From the NCBI GenBank assembly GCA_018136815.1, contig CM030935.1, positions 5,928,351 through 5,992,350 on the forward strand: a stretch of DNA of 64,000 nt, given 5' to 3'. The notes beneath the pieces are model-generated. The model made no database searches. It was not told where the DNA came from and saw only the letters and a list, made by a program, of their open reading frames with translations. Made by a program: the position numbers and the translations under genes. Origin of the DNA: Isochrysis galbana. Lineage: Eukaryota; Haptophyta; Isochrysidales; Isochrysidaceae. Below, piece by piece: positions 13,190 to 23,200 of the stretch. The first letter of the stretch is position 1, and every line of letters starts with the position of its first letter.

Positions 13190-13375
13190 CCTAGATGGGA
13201 AATACGTATTCACCGTATTTGGCCAGAGGCCAAATATATATGTATTTGGCTGTATTTGAAGCGCGTCCTGGGTTGTAGGCCTCGAATGTATTTGAAATGT
13301 ATTTGGCCGGAGGCCAAATACATATAATGTATTTGGCTGTATTTGCAGGCCCCGGCACCGTATTTCCCATCTAGG
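13190..13375. mobile_element. MITE with terminal inverted repeats and 8-bp target duplication
   Basis: The ends are CCTAGATGGGAAATACG and its complement CGTATTTCCCATCTAGG. The direct repeat ACTGGCAC flanks the element at 13182-13189 and 13376-13383. The 186-bp interior is AT-rich and built of TGTATTTGGC(TG) units and the palindrome TTTGGCC..GGCCAAA. An 8-bp duplication is typical of hAT-superfamily insertion. There is no coding capacity. Confidence 0.85.
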
Positions 13376-13383
13376 ACTGGCAC

Positions 13384-13883
13384 TGATTTGCCGTGCGCCG
13401 TGCGATCAATTGTCCCCCACCCACCCCGCACGCTCCTCCCCCTCGCAACTCCGCCCAGCCCGGCCCCTCCATCAGCCATCGGACGGGCCAGGCGGCACCA
13501 CGAGTCACGAGTCGATCCATCTGCCATCTGGTGTCCGCACATGTGGTGGAAGCGCAAGCACAGCAGCACACAGCTCGGCGGCCGTGTCAACAGATTGTCG
13601 ATCACCGAATCTAGGTTCATCGGTGTGGGCGGGATGCGGGATGTCCGACTGGACCGACGCGACGTCGGCATTTTCTACAGTGCAATTCACAACTAAGCTT
13701 ATACTTAGTTCGCCCATCCATGGGGGGCTAGGGGTAGGGGTAGGCCAGGATTGCCAGGATATATTGTCGTATTCCATACGATGACAGACTTTTACTTCTA
13801 ACCTGTGGTTTATTTTAAGCCTCAAGGTCTCGTCGGCGACATTCTACCCCTTCTCTTACTTTCTTTCGATGTCATCAAACGTT
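13384..13883. other. Intergenic region without recognisable gene
   Basis: No convincing coding segment. The motif AACTAAGCTTATACTTAGTT at about 13691-13710 is an inverted match to the end of the repeats at 14927-15125 and 28176-28378. Confidence 0.45.
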
Positions 13884-13979
13884 CGGTGACAGTCTTCTGT
13901 CTTCTCCTCATGCATCGGTGACAGTCTTCTGTCTTCTCCTCAAGCATCGGTGACAGTCTTCTGTCTTCTCCTCGTGTAT
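13884..13979 (+). repeat. Three tandem copies of a 32-bp unit
   Basis: The unit begins CGGTGACAGTCTTCTGTCTT and repeats at 13884, 13916 and 13948 with changes only near its 3' end. No spacer-repeat alternation, so it is a minisatellite. Confidence 0.9.
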
Positions 13980-14314
13980 CGGTGGTAGTTCCCCAGCGAG
14001 GTCTGCCCTCGTTGTTCCGACTTCTCTACCGCACGTCTGTGCGCCGATGAGCCGCCTTGGTGCCGACGCTTGACAGTCCGTCTTGGGTGTGGTTAGTTTT
14101 CGCCCTGTTTGGGTTAGTTCGTGTGTGGCTGCGTGACGTGGAGCCTTTTTTGGAGTCCCCGTGTTGTAGTCTCTCGTGTCTACCTTGGACCTAAGAAGCT
14201 CTCATTCTCGTTCTCTCTCTTCCTCTAGCTCGCTAGCTAGCCTCGGCCCTACCCTCCAACGCCGCGCGTTGCGAGCCTCCGAACCTCCGTCTCTCTCTTC
14301 GTCCCTAGCACTCG

Positions 14315-14695
14315 ATGGTAGACGCAGTCAGACCCGACTTCTACTATGACCTCTCAGACATATTCCCGCAAGCAACAACCAACGACTCTTTCACGGCCGC
14401 GTCAGCTGCCGGCTTGCAAAGCTGTGGGACCAACCACCGCGCCATCCGAACGACCGTAGAGGACTCGGCTACCGACGTAATAATTCAAGGCCACCTCGGT
14501 CCGTCGCCGCGGTCAGTCCTGGACCCCTGTTGGCGCCTTCATCGGATCCCGACGGGTCTTTGGCCTACGCCCACCGGGACGTCATCGACACCCCCAAGTT
14601 CGCAACACCTCGCCACAGCCTATACGTGCGCGACCTACGCATCCTCCCCAGTGCACGCGGCTCTTGCGCCCACCTGGTCGGGCGGGTCGTCTTGA
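14315..14695 (+). CDS. Uncharacterised ORF, probably transposon-derived
   Basis: A 126-codon frame starts MVDAVRPDFYYDLSDIFPQA after a CT-rich leader resembling the leaders at 41.9-42.1 kb and 52.6-52.7 kb. Its 3' half overlaps the inverted retroelement 5' end. No domain is recognised; codon pattern is unconvincing in the second half. Confidence 0.2.
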   Translation: MVDAVRPDFYYDLSDIFPQATTNDSFTAASAAGLQSCGTNHRAIRTTVEDSATDVIIQGHLGPSPRSVLDPCWRLHRIPTGLWPTPTGTSSTPPSSQHLATAYTCATYASSPVHAALAPTWSGGSS

Positions 14696-14826
14696 CGCGG
14701 CCGCTTCGGCGACAGGGGGGTGTCCATGAGTCCTTCGTCCATCGCGGCGAGGGCGGCGGCAGCGAGAGCGGGCGGCGGCGCGCGCTCCATGACCCTATCG
14801 TTTTAACGATAGTTGGCACCACCGAA
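14690..14826 (-). mobile_element. 5' end of non-LTR-like retroelement (copy A)
   Basis: Minus strand shows the palindrome CTATCGTTAAAACGATAG, then GGGTC and an ATG at 14790 beginning MERAPPPALAAAALAAMDE, then a basic SPKRPRQDDPP stretch. The same palindrome-GGGTCATGGAGCG arrangement occurs at 19.5, 39.07, 39.5/41.3, 50.7, 56.8 and 61.6 kb. Only the start of the putative ORF1 remains. Confidence 0.65.
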
Positions 14827-14926
14827 CCTGCATGACCGCTAAGGCTCTAGGATGGCAAATGGTGCACGCGCCGGCCAGTACCTCAGACCCGGCGAGTGGG
14901 GTAGGCATCGCAATACGTGACTCCTC

Positions 14927-15125
14927 ATGGGCTGGCCACGACAGGCCAGGGCGGGCGAATCAGGCGTGCCTGTGGGGAGAGGGATGGGTCAGCATGGCAG
15001 TGTTCTCCTGGCAAGCCATCAGGCATGCCAGGAGAGTGGGTGGTTCCTCCCCCATGGCGGGGGAGGAGTGGAGAGAGGGGGGGGCTCGTGCCCCGCCATG
15101 GGTGAACCAAGTATAAACTTAGTTC
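14927..15125 (+). repeat. ~200-bp dispersed repeat ending in an AT palindrome
   Basis: Matches 28176-28378 in the same orientation: GGCTGGCCACGACAGG, then a TCAGGCATGCCAGGAG core, then a G-run, ending AGTATAAACTTAGTT. It interrupts the upstream part of the retroelement frame. Confidence 0.75.
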
Positions 15126-16228
15126 ACACGCTGGACGGCAAAACACCCCTAGACGAGACCGGTGTGGAACACTTGACCGAAGCCCTCCAACAAAATACCC
15201 GAAAACGAAAAAGACACGCAGGGCCCACCAAATGGGAAGAAAGACTACAGATACCCGAAGACACTTGGGCGCACCTAGCGAGGCTGTACACATCCCCAAT
15301 GGTGACGGCGCGCGATATGCACCTGCATTTCAAACACATCACGCATAGGCGAGTGGGCACGTACAACCGATTTCCGGATAGAACCAGCACGTGCCGCATT
15401 TGTGGAGAAGTGGACGAATCTTCGACACACCTAGGCGAATGCCAAGGGATAATCAGCATATTATGCGCGCTGAACAAAGTCGCCAGGTTCTCACCTGAGA
15501 AGGGAAAAAGTAGAGAAGACCACATTGTCGACAATCTATTCATATACCCGAAAGGGGACGCCCCGAAGGCGTTATATACACTATATCTATTAGCGTGGAG
15601 ATATATCATCACAGACTTCTATAGAATCCATTACGATGGCATAGAATTCTCGGAAGAATCGATATTGATAAGAACGATAGAGAGATACGCCATACTGAGC
15701 AAAGCACTAGTCTTCGCAAACGGAACCGACTCGACAAGAACCGCCCAAGCGGGCATGGGTAGGCAACCCAAAAAAAGAATAGACATGAGCGACTTGAGAC
15801 CCGTTTTTATGTTGAACGACAAGGGTGGGCTCAAACCCAGCGAGGAGCTAGTGGAGCTAGCCACCAGGCTAGGGATAGCGCACGCTGTCGAGGGGAACAA
15901 GGAGCAACGTAACGAAGGCGAATGAGCCAGGGGCACAGAGGACCTGGGAATCATTAGGGACGGCAAGAACCTGACGGAAGCCTGATGACCGACGCGAACC
16001 CCGGAGGGCACGCAGGACACGAGAGACGACAATAGGCCTGCCTGGCCCCCGCACTCCGAACCAGGCCTTAGGTAGGGCACCAGGGCCGAACCCCTGAAAC
16101 CGAAGACCAAGGAATGAAGGGGGGCAGGGAAAGAGGTGGAGGGAGGGATTTTAAGGGCGGCGTAAGTAGAGAGGGGATACCCAGGCGATAGTAGGTGTGT
16201 AGCCCAGAATCTTCAGATGTTTTTTTTT
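15121..16228 (+). mobile_element. 3' part of a non-LTR retrotransposon
   Basis: The frame from about 15121 to 15925 (about 268 codons, no in-frame stop before TGA) is AT-richer than host genes. It carries RVGTYNRF followed by TCRICGEVDESSTHLGEC, the C-x2-C...H-x4-C arrangement seen after reverse transcriptase domains (zf-RVT). Reverse transcriptase itself is absent, so this is a 5'-truncated copy. The 3' tail has a GGAATGAAGGGGGGCAGGGA stretch, then AGAATCTTCAGATG and a T-run; the same tail occurs at 57.35-57.47 and 62.08-62.21 kb. Confidence 0.7.
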
Positions 16229-16706
16229 AAACTTAGTTGACTAACGGGTAATTGATCATTGAGAGCGTTAGTGCTAGTGCTAGTACCGACCGCTACTGCC
16301 GCTAGCCCGGTACAAACAAACCCGACAACCCGCAGCGCACTCGCCCATACACCTTGAAGCCGTTGCTGCCCAAATACAAAACAATTGGTATCCCTTCCAA
16401 ACCTCCCGACAAGGGTAGCGAGGGTAGCTAGCGGCACCGGCCTCCAGTCGTTTTGTTCTTGGGTGCCGGGCAGAAAGCTGCTAGAAGAGGAGCTGATTGT
16501 TCGTTTTTGGAAACCCAGTTCACACTCCGCGCAAGACGAGCTCTCGCCATCGCCAATGAAGCTCATGCCATGGTCTGCGCCCCGGTCGACATTATGCACG
16601 TGAGATGTACGGCAGCTCGGCTGTGATTGCCGAGCCAGGCACAAGCTGTGGATCGGCATTGGGCGAATTGTATTCGTGGACAGTGGCCTCGACGCACGCA
16701 CCCACA
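16229..16706. other. Spacer between retroelement tail and PA28 gene; probable PA28 3' flank
   Basis: The start (AAACTTAGTTGAC) again matches the AT palindrome end of the 14927/28176 repeats. The rest contains a GCTAGTGCTAGTAC repeat. No coding segment was recognised. Confidence 0.4.
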
Positions 16707-18505
16707 TTAGAACATAGACATGACGCCGCGTGCGTCGCCGCCTCCATCTCCGCGCGGATCGGAGAGCCGCTTGTAGTTCTTGGCAAAGAGCATGGCCGCC
16801 TTCATATACCCGTTCCTCAGATCCACCTGCGCCATGAAGCGATGGGCAATTCATGAGTCGATCTTCCCATGCGGGAGGGTGGCACTTCTGGCGAGAAACG
16901 CAGAAGCACGATGCAGGACCAATCCTCGAGTTTCATCCATGTGCGTGCCGCATACCATATTCTCACGCATCGTATGGTAGTGCTTCACATCGAGAGCGGC
17001 AGTGTAGGCATCATAATCAGGCAAAGTGGGCTTCTCCTTCTTCACACAGCCGTTCTTCTTCACCGTCTTGATGATGGTCTTCTCTTCCGTCTTGCCGTCC
17101 TTCGTCTCCTTAGAGGTCTCGGTCGTCGTGCTCTCATCTTCGTCGTGCGACGCGTCCTGGGCATAGGGGCAGGCAGAGCATGGTTAGATACGTTCTTTGC
17201 GGCAGCAAACGAGCTACGTCATTGCCGTCCTCCAAGCTGAGCAAGCCGACTTGGAAGGCCGACAGGCAGGACGGCTGCACGCCTGCGCAAATACTCACAT
17301 TGTTCACTTTCTCCAGGCCAGTGGCGCGCGCCCAGTGGTAGTCCGAAGGCGCTCCGATCATTGCGGCGAACGCCTTGCGCATCTCCTTGAGCTCTCCAGC
17401 GACGTACTGCTGGACGTCAACACCGAAGTTATTGCCGTCCGAGACAGCGGGCGACTTGAGCACCAGCCAGAGCTCTGCCTGCTTGAAGTGGTCGATTGCG
17501 AGCGCGGCCTGCTCTCGCACGAACAAGGGTGCGTGAAGATGTCAGATACGTACCACTCACATGACCGACTCCGTAGTCCGAATCGAATTCTCGCATCCCT
17601 TCCCCCTCTTGGTTGGCCAACAGGTGGGTAGGCCATGGAGTGTGCCGGGTGACCGATGCGAGGCGCTCGTTGGCTGGTTCAACAACTATGGAAGCGCGTT
17701 TTGAGGGTCTGCACTCTCACAAGCCCCGTGACGCACACGCATGTGGAGGGTTGGCTACATGCTGAGCTACGGAAGCATGATGGAAGACGACCGGGATGGC
17801 TGGCTACTAAGCTATGATGGTCAGTCCGGACCCCTACCCACATGCTACCTCACAATCCTATTGGGGACCGAAAGCGGAGAGTTGGAGCGGCTAGGCTCAG
17901 GAACGGTGTGAAATGGTAGGGTGACTTGAAGCTATGGAAGGGTGAGTGGCTGCCCGCACACTCTTGTTCTCATGATCCTAGTGAGTGAGTCGTCAAGTGG
18001 AGGTGGGAGGTGGACAGGCGATGGAGAGGGTTGGGGATAGGCTGCAAAGTGGAGAAATGGCAGTGGCCACGCGCCCGCATTCGTTTGCTCTCTGCCACTC
18101 CTGGAGAGCTCCGCAAGAGGAGCATCGCTTTGCCAGGCTACGGAAGGGCCAAGCCGACGGAGCCGCGTGGGATCCATTCCTGCTCTCTCACAAGCTCCGG
18201 GAAGTTGGGATGAGTGTAGCTGGTTGGACTGTGTGGTGGAAGGTCTAACTTGATGCCGCGTTGTCTCCCGTGTGCGTACCGCGCGTGTATCGACCCACCT
18301 GCTCTCTCACGAGCCGAGTGAGTTGAGAGAGAGAAGCGTTGGGTGCAAGCCCCTTTGACTGAAACGAGGCCTCTAGCTCTGTGAGCGACTTGGAAGGGAA
18401 GGAGGAGTCGAGCAGATGCGTCAGCTCCACTGCTCGTGCGCCAAGAGTGCTGCTCACAACCTCCTCGCCCTGCTGCAGAGCGTGGGTCTCGAGCAGTTCC
18501 GCCAT
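16707..18505 (-). CDS. PA28/REG-family proteasome activator
   Basis: The family forms a ring that caps the 20S proteasome and stimulates peptide hydrolysis without ATP. Four exons join in phase 0: 18505-18299, 17508-17299, 17156-16956, 16826-16707, giving 245 residues, the family's usual size. Exon 1 has the N-terminal helix (SSFPSKSLTELEASFQSKGL). Exon 2 has LVLKSPAVSDGNNFGVDVQQ, the DGNNFGV signature, and YHWARATGLEKV. Exon 3 starts with an acidic/basic linker (DASHDEDESTTTE) and continues PDYDAYTAALDVKHYHTMREN. Exon 4 is VDLRNGYMKAAMLFAKNYKR then LSDPRGDGGGDARGVMSMF. Donors are GTGGGT, GTGAGT and GTATGC. A (CT)n tract begins only a few bases upstream of the ATG. Single PA28 genes outside vertebrates are usually closest to the gamma type. 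Confidence 0.9.
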
Positions 18506-18514
18506 CTCTCTCTT

Positions 18515-18522
18515 CCCCCCTC

Positions 18523-18556
<34 letters not shown>

Positions 18557-18625
18557 CTCCCTCTTCTCTTCTCTCTCTCTTCTCTTTCTCTTCTCTCTCT
18601 GTCTCTCTCTCGCTCTGTCGCTCTG

Positions 18626-18659
<34 letters not shown>

Positions 18660-18660
18660 C
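18515..18660. repeat. (CT)n microsatellite
   Basis: Plus strand CT-repeat; on the PA28 sense strand it is (GA)n immediately 5' of the start codon. It may be part of the 5' UTR or promoter. Confidence 0.95.
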
Positions 18661-19140
18661 CTTCTTTCGCTGCCGCGCGCGCTCGCGCAAAGGAGGCACC
18701 CCGGTAGAAGAGAATAATTTCAAGGACTTAGAGAAGAGAACACTGTAGGGGGGTACCTCTCTACTCTGTCTCCCCTCTCACATGCGTCCGCTCTGCCCAC
18801 GCTCTGATGCGCAAGGGAACTCAGCTAAACAGAGGAGAAACATTCCTGTTCACCTCTTTGGAAACGCGCCGTCCATATCTTTAACACATCCTCGCCGTCC
18901 GGCCTCACATCTGGATAAACACACCACTATATCCGGAATATGACCAGCGAGATCGTCCAGAAATCTCGCCGCCATCGCTCTTGGGTTTCTAATGAAATCA
19001 CACCTTTTCACAAATACTTCTGAGCGCTGGAAGCGGGCCGCGCGGTGTCCTCTCGGGCCGCCGCCGCGGGGGGGCCCCGACGACGAAAAAGGCCCGTCTG
19101 GGCGCGCGGCCGCGCCAAAAACAAAATTCCCCCCCCCCCT
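18661..19140. other. Intergenic, no gene recognised
   Basis: Contains a short minus-strand stretch (FIRNPRAMAARFLDDLAGHI) that resembles protein but has no start, partner exon or family assignment. Confidence 0.35.
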
Positions 19141-19189
19141 CCTCCTCCTCAACGCTGGTGTCCAGGGGAGAGAGAGGGGAGAGTGGGGG

Positions 19190-19295
19190 GGAGGGAGGAG
19201 GAGGAGGAGAGGAGGAGAGGAGAAGAGGCGGAGAGGCGGAGAGGCGGAGAGGAGGAGAGGCGGAGAGGCGGAGAGGAGGAGAGGCGGAGAGGCAT
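19190..19295 (+). repeat. Purine repeat of GAGGCG/GAGGAG units
   Basis: Tandem GAGGAGAGGCGGA-type units; all frames give Arg/Glu/Gly or Pro/Ser/Leu runs. Confidence 0.85.
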
Positions 19296-19300
19296 GGGTA

Positions 19301-19356
19301 TGGTACGTATCTGACATACTCACGCACCCTTGTTCGTGCGAGAGCAGGCCGCGCTC
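19301..19356 (+). repeat. Inverted copy of a PA28 intron-exon boundary
   Basis: Bases 19301-19356 are an inverted near-copy of 17501-17556, i.e. the 3' end of PA28 intron 1 plus the first bases of exon 2 (GTGCGAGAGCAG then GCCGCGCTCG). It abuts a retroelement 5' end. Confidence 0.75.
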
Positions 19357-19545
19357 GTCCAGCCCTCCGTCATGGCGTCTGGGCCCCCCCTTGCCCCTTG
19401 CTTGGCCACGCCTACCCTTTCCCCCACCCCCGTGTCCCACACTCGGCAAGCCCTCCGTCTGGGCCCCTTGCTTGGACCCGGTAGGGGGGGAGCAGGCCGC
19501 GCGCTCCATGACCCAGTCATTTAAACGAAAGTTGGCACTACCGAC
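19357..19545 (-). mobile_element. 5' end of retroelement (copy B)
   Basis: Minus strand: a decayed version of the palindrome, then GGGTCATGGAGCGCGCGGCC with the ATG at 19509 (MERAACSPPTGSKQGAQTE). Truncated after about 50 codons by the PA28-derived segment. Confidence 0.55.
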
Positions 19546-19549
19546 TACC

Positions 19550-20477
19550 GAATACCCCCCGATGTAACAAAATGTCGTATTCAGAAAATCGACTATTACT
19601 CAAGCGCGAATACAATGCTACAGCCCATGCGCACAAGGCACAAAAAGATGCAAACCCAGATAGAGATAGGCTTGAGACGCCCATACCCATAGGGAATCCG
19701 AAATCCGAATCTGTACCCGTAAGTCTATCTGCATCTACAGTCTACAACAACACACAACACACGGGAACTACAACTATTCACTTTTCAACCGCAGGCGTAA
19801 GCGTGTGCCTTATTCGAATATTGATACCTACGACCATCAGATTGGCACGAACATAACACAGCCTCCATCTATAGGCTATAGGCCTGGGCGACAGCTTTGG
19901 CACAACGCAAGAGCCAAGAGCGCCCGCATCACTAGGCGTCAAGGCAGCTCAAAGCCGCCTAGTACTAGTACTGACAGTCTACCAATCATGGCGCACACAT
20001 AGCACATGCGGCTATCCCTATTGCTGCTATTGCGCTGCGCGGTTGCTGGCTGCCCGCTAGCCGTAACAGCCGCTCATCGCAGGGGCGCCAAGCGGAGCCG
20101 CGTACGCTTAGCAACACGACCAACTCACATGCGCGAATCGTTTACCGGTCCGCCAAGGGGGAGGGTGTGGGGGGGCGCCGCGGCGTATTCGGCTGTCACT
20201 GACGTAAGCAGAGGTCCAAAGACTTTGTCGCATCTCACCAATTATAGACAGACAGATACTGTACGGCGGCCCAAAGATGGTGCAAACGATGGACGACCAA
20301 CGCGGCCTGACTTGGTGCGCCAGTGCTGGTCGGTCTTGCACCATCTTGTGCATTACTAGAGAGAGGACGAGAAGGAAGTGGGATTGATCAGAAAAGGATA
20401 TGCGCATCGTCCCATGGCCGGCTCCCCCACGTCCAACAAGATCAATGTGACAGGAAGAGCTCGGGTTCCTCCATGAT
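19550..20477. other. Intergenic region, nothing recognised
   Basis: Moderately AT-rich sequence to about 20000, then GC-rich. No splice-coherent ORF, repeat partner or RNA gene was identified. Confidence 0.5.
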
Positions 20478-21620
20478 TTACGAGTCATACATCCGCAGCT
20501 TGGTAAAAATGTCCTCCTTTGGAAAAGGGTTCACCTCCGGAGAGAGGACGGGAGTGATCGCCGAGGAAGCCAGATCGAGCAGCTGTACTTCCTCCGCATT
20601 CAGCTTGAGCCTTGCCGCCGCTAGGTCGCTCCTGGCCTGCGAAATCGTCCTTGCGCCAGGAATGACGGCTGCGCCCTTAGCAAGGCACCAGGCGATAGCC
20701 ACCTCCGCCGGAGTGGCACCTCCGTGAGCATCACCGATCGTCCGCATCGTCAATAGCAGCTGCGAGAAGGCCGGGTCAGCGAGAGCCTTCTCGGCAAGGG
20801 CTCGGCGTGGCCCCTCGGGCAGGTTCGTCTGGGTGTACTTGCCCGTGAGCAGTCCAAGCGCGAGCGGCGAGTAGGCAATCGTGCTTACGCCGAGGCTGTC
20901 GCACGTCTCCTTTAGACCATTCTTGAGCGCGTACGGGTACAGTAGACTGAGTTGCACTTGGTTTGAGACGAGAGGAACCCCGCGTGATGCGAGAGTCGCG
21001 TGGCATGCGCGCACCGCCTCGCGGCCATAGTTGGATACACCGGCAGACCTCACAAGCCCTGAGTCGACACACATCGCCAGCCCGTCCCAATAGGCCTCGT
21101 TGGCCCAGGCGTTCGGGAAGTGGATCTGATACAGGTCGATCGGCCGGCCTAGCCGGTCGGTCGACCGCTTGGCGGCTTCTACCACATCGGACGGCTTGGT
21201 TCGCCAAGGCAGCGCCGCAAACTTGGTCGCGATCTGGATGTTCGGGTTGCCGGCCGAAAACTCACCGAGCAGCTGCTCCGAGCGGCCGAGCCCATACAGC
21301 TCAGCAGTATCCCAGAAGGTGATGCCCTGCTCTACCGCATAGTCGAAGACCTCTTTGAGCTGTCCGTCGTTCTTCGGATCGTACTTCCAGAAGAGAGAGT
21401 CTCCCCATGCCCAGGTGCCCAGGCCAATGGGTGGAACCTTGAGAGGAGAAGCCTGAATGGTAGTCGATACGCTGGGCGGCTGCGTGGCGAGGGCAGGCGC
21501 CCCGAGCGCGGTGGCTACGCTCAGCGTGCCCGTGCGAAGCAGCTCTCTCCGACTCAGTGTGCTGGGCGGGGGACCCACAGAGAGGCCGAGAGAGGCGAGG
21601 AGGAGGGGGGAGCTGAGCAT
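20478..21620 (-). CDS. Aldo/keto reductase, probably plastid/thylakoid-targeted
   Basis: Intronless, 380 residues from the ATG at 21620. The N-terminus contains STLSRRELLRTGTLSVATAL and ends in an APALA motif, a twin-arginine signal of the kind used for thylakoid-lumen import. The mature part is a full NADPH-dependent TIM-barrel: IGLGTWAWGD, FWDTAELYGLGRSEQLLGEF (catalytic Asp and Tyr), IATKFAALPWR (Lys), DLYQIHFPN (His position), SAGVSNYG, VSNQVQLSLLYP, IAYSPLALGLLTGKY, AVIPGARTISQ. Plant plastid AKRs of this subgroup are close relatives. Substrate is unknown. A (CT)n tract follows 5' of the gene. Confidence 0.92.
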   Translation of the reverse strand: MLSSPLLLASLGLSVGPPPSTLSRRELLRTGTLSVATALGAPALATQPPSVSTTIQASPLKVPPIGLGTWAWGDSLFWKYDPKNDGQLKEVFDYAVEQGITFWDTAELYGLGRSEQLLGEFSAGNPNIQIATKFAALPWRTKPSDVVEAAKRSTDRLGRPIDLYQIHFPNAWANEAYWDGLAMCVDSGLVRSAGVSNYGREAVRACHATLASRGVPLVSNQVQLSLLYPYALKNGLKETCDSLGVSTIAYSPLALGLLTGKYTQTNLPEGPRRALAEKALADPAFSQLLLTMRTIGDAHGGATPAEVAIAWCLAKGAAVIPGARTISQARSDLAAARLKLNAEEVQLLDLASSAITPVLSPEVNPFPKEDIFTKLRMYDS

Positions 21621-21675
21621 CGCGACCTCTCTGGGCTGACCACCCGAAGGGGCCACGGCGAGAGCTCGGTTCAGG

Positions 21676-21679
21676 ATGA

Positions 21680-21733
<54 letters not shown>

Positions 21734-21735
21734 GT
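21676..21735. repeat. (CT)n microsatellite
   Basis: Pure dinucleotide run in the 5' flank of the aldo/keto reductase; on its sense strand it reads (GA)n. Confidence 0.95.
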
Positions 21736-22222
21736 TTCCTCTTCATCCTCTCTCTCTCCCTGTCATCCCTCCCTCCCTCTCCCCCTCCTCTCTCTATCGC
21801 TCGCTCTCGCTCTCTCTCTGAAGATGTTAATAAAGAGGAAAGAAGAGAGAGATGTGGAGAGCGGGCGAACGTACGGCGACGCTGTTCGGCCGACGTGAAG
21901 GGGAGAGAGATTTCCATACGTTTTCCTGGATAAGTACTCTAGAGCTCTAAAGTGGGAATCTTCAAGTAGGCAGTACAAGTAAAGTAGGTGGTAAACAAAA
22001 GTACGCCGTTCCCTTTTTTAGGGGAGGGGGGTGGAGGGGTGGGTGAGTCTGTAGTTGACGGGTGTTCATTGTCGCGCGCCGTGAGTTGGGTGTGTTCGCG
22101 TGTTCGCGGGGTGCATTTCGTTGTTTTGCTTGGTTAAGAGCCGCGTTCACGCGGCGCGAGGGAAAAATTTTAGAGGTTTTGACAGTGTTCACTTAGGGGG
22201 TCAAGGGTCAAGGGACAAGGGA

Positions 22223-22245
22223 GTAGTAGTAGTAGTAGTAGTAGG
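22223..22245 (+). repeat. (AGT)n microsatellite
   Basis: Seven consecutive AGT trinucleotides immediately before the right arm of the inverted repeat. Confidence 0.9.
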
Positions 22246-22250
22246 TACTA

Positions 22251-23200
22251 GGTGTCGTTCCGTCAATTGTGGGACATCAGTCGATTTGAGCGATCGAATG
22301 TCCACAGTTGTATATAGAGCAGTATTTTAAAATTAAATGCAGACTAGCATAACAACTTTTTTTCTCTGCTTCCTGCGGTGCATGTCCCCCCCCCCCCGAG
22401 GGGGGCGCCGTGTCAGCGCTTTTCCCTGCGTCTCCTCTAACCTCTAAGGCCGACAACTACATAAACACTCAATTTAAGAGATATTTAGAACGGATCATCT
22501 GTGATGACCTGCAATCACATCGTGCACGCCTTGCATGGGCACGGCGCGATGTGCATCGGTCCCCCCGCGGATACGCCGTGCGTGCGCATGTCAACTTTTT
22601 CCATCTGCGTACCCCCACGGCCCACAGTTACGTAAACAAGCCGTATAAGAGATGTTTCTTTGCGCATCACATGTGATGACTTGCAATCACATTGTGCACG
22701 CCGTGCGTGGGCACGGCGCGATGTGCATCGGCCCCCCCCCGCGGGGGCGCCGTGCGTGCGCATAGCAACTTCCAGGAAAGTGCACGCCGTGCGTTCACTC
22801 TTTCCGCGGGGGAACTCTGGGCGCGGAGGGCGGTCGGGAACCATGGGGACACCCCCTGGGACCGGAAAATTATTACCGTATACGGCGCAAACACTAACGT
22901 AAACAACTGGTATGTCTTTTGGTCTCTCCCCCCCCCCCCCCCGGTCCCCTCCCCCCTCTCTCCCCTTCCCCCTCTCATCGACCTACCAGAGAGAGAAGGC
23001 TCCTACTGCCTGCCTCCCTTCTCCCTCCTCGCTCACCCTCCAGCTCTCTCCTCGCCCTCGTCTTCCTCACGATGGTGGCGACTAGGCGCGCATCCGTCAT
23101 CCGTATGGTCCTCCGTCCTCTCCTCTCGTGCTCCTGCTCGCTGGTTTCGTTCGACTCGCTCGACACGGCCACCTGTCGACTGGACGCCGAGCGCAAGCGC
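22251..23200 (+). repeat. Right arm of the ~0.9 kb inverted repeat
   Basis: Partner of 9512-10358 in opposite orientation. It contains two ~180-bp internal units (about 22500 and 22680) with TGTGATGACxTGCAATCACAT and GGGCACGGCGCGATGTGCAT. The left arm has the same two-unit organisation but more diverged. Confidence 0.8.

Noticed and set aside
13884-13979. Possible CRISPR array
   Set aside because: Contiguous 32-bp tandem copies without unique spacers, in a spliceosomal-intron eukaryotic genome.
22390-22400. Homopolymer C/G runs as sequencing landmarks or gaps
   Set aside because: Common throughout the window; they are genuine low-complexity sequence or uncertain in length, not features.
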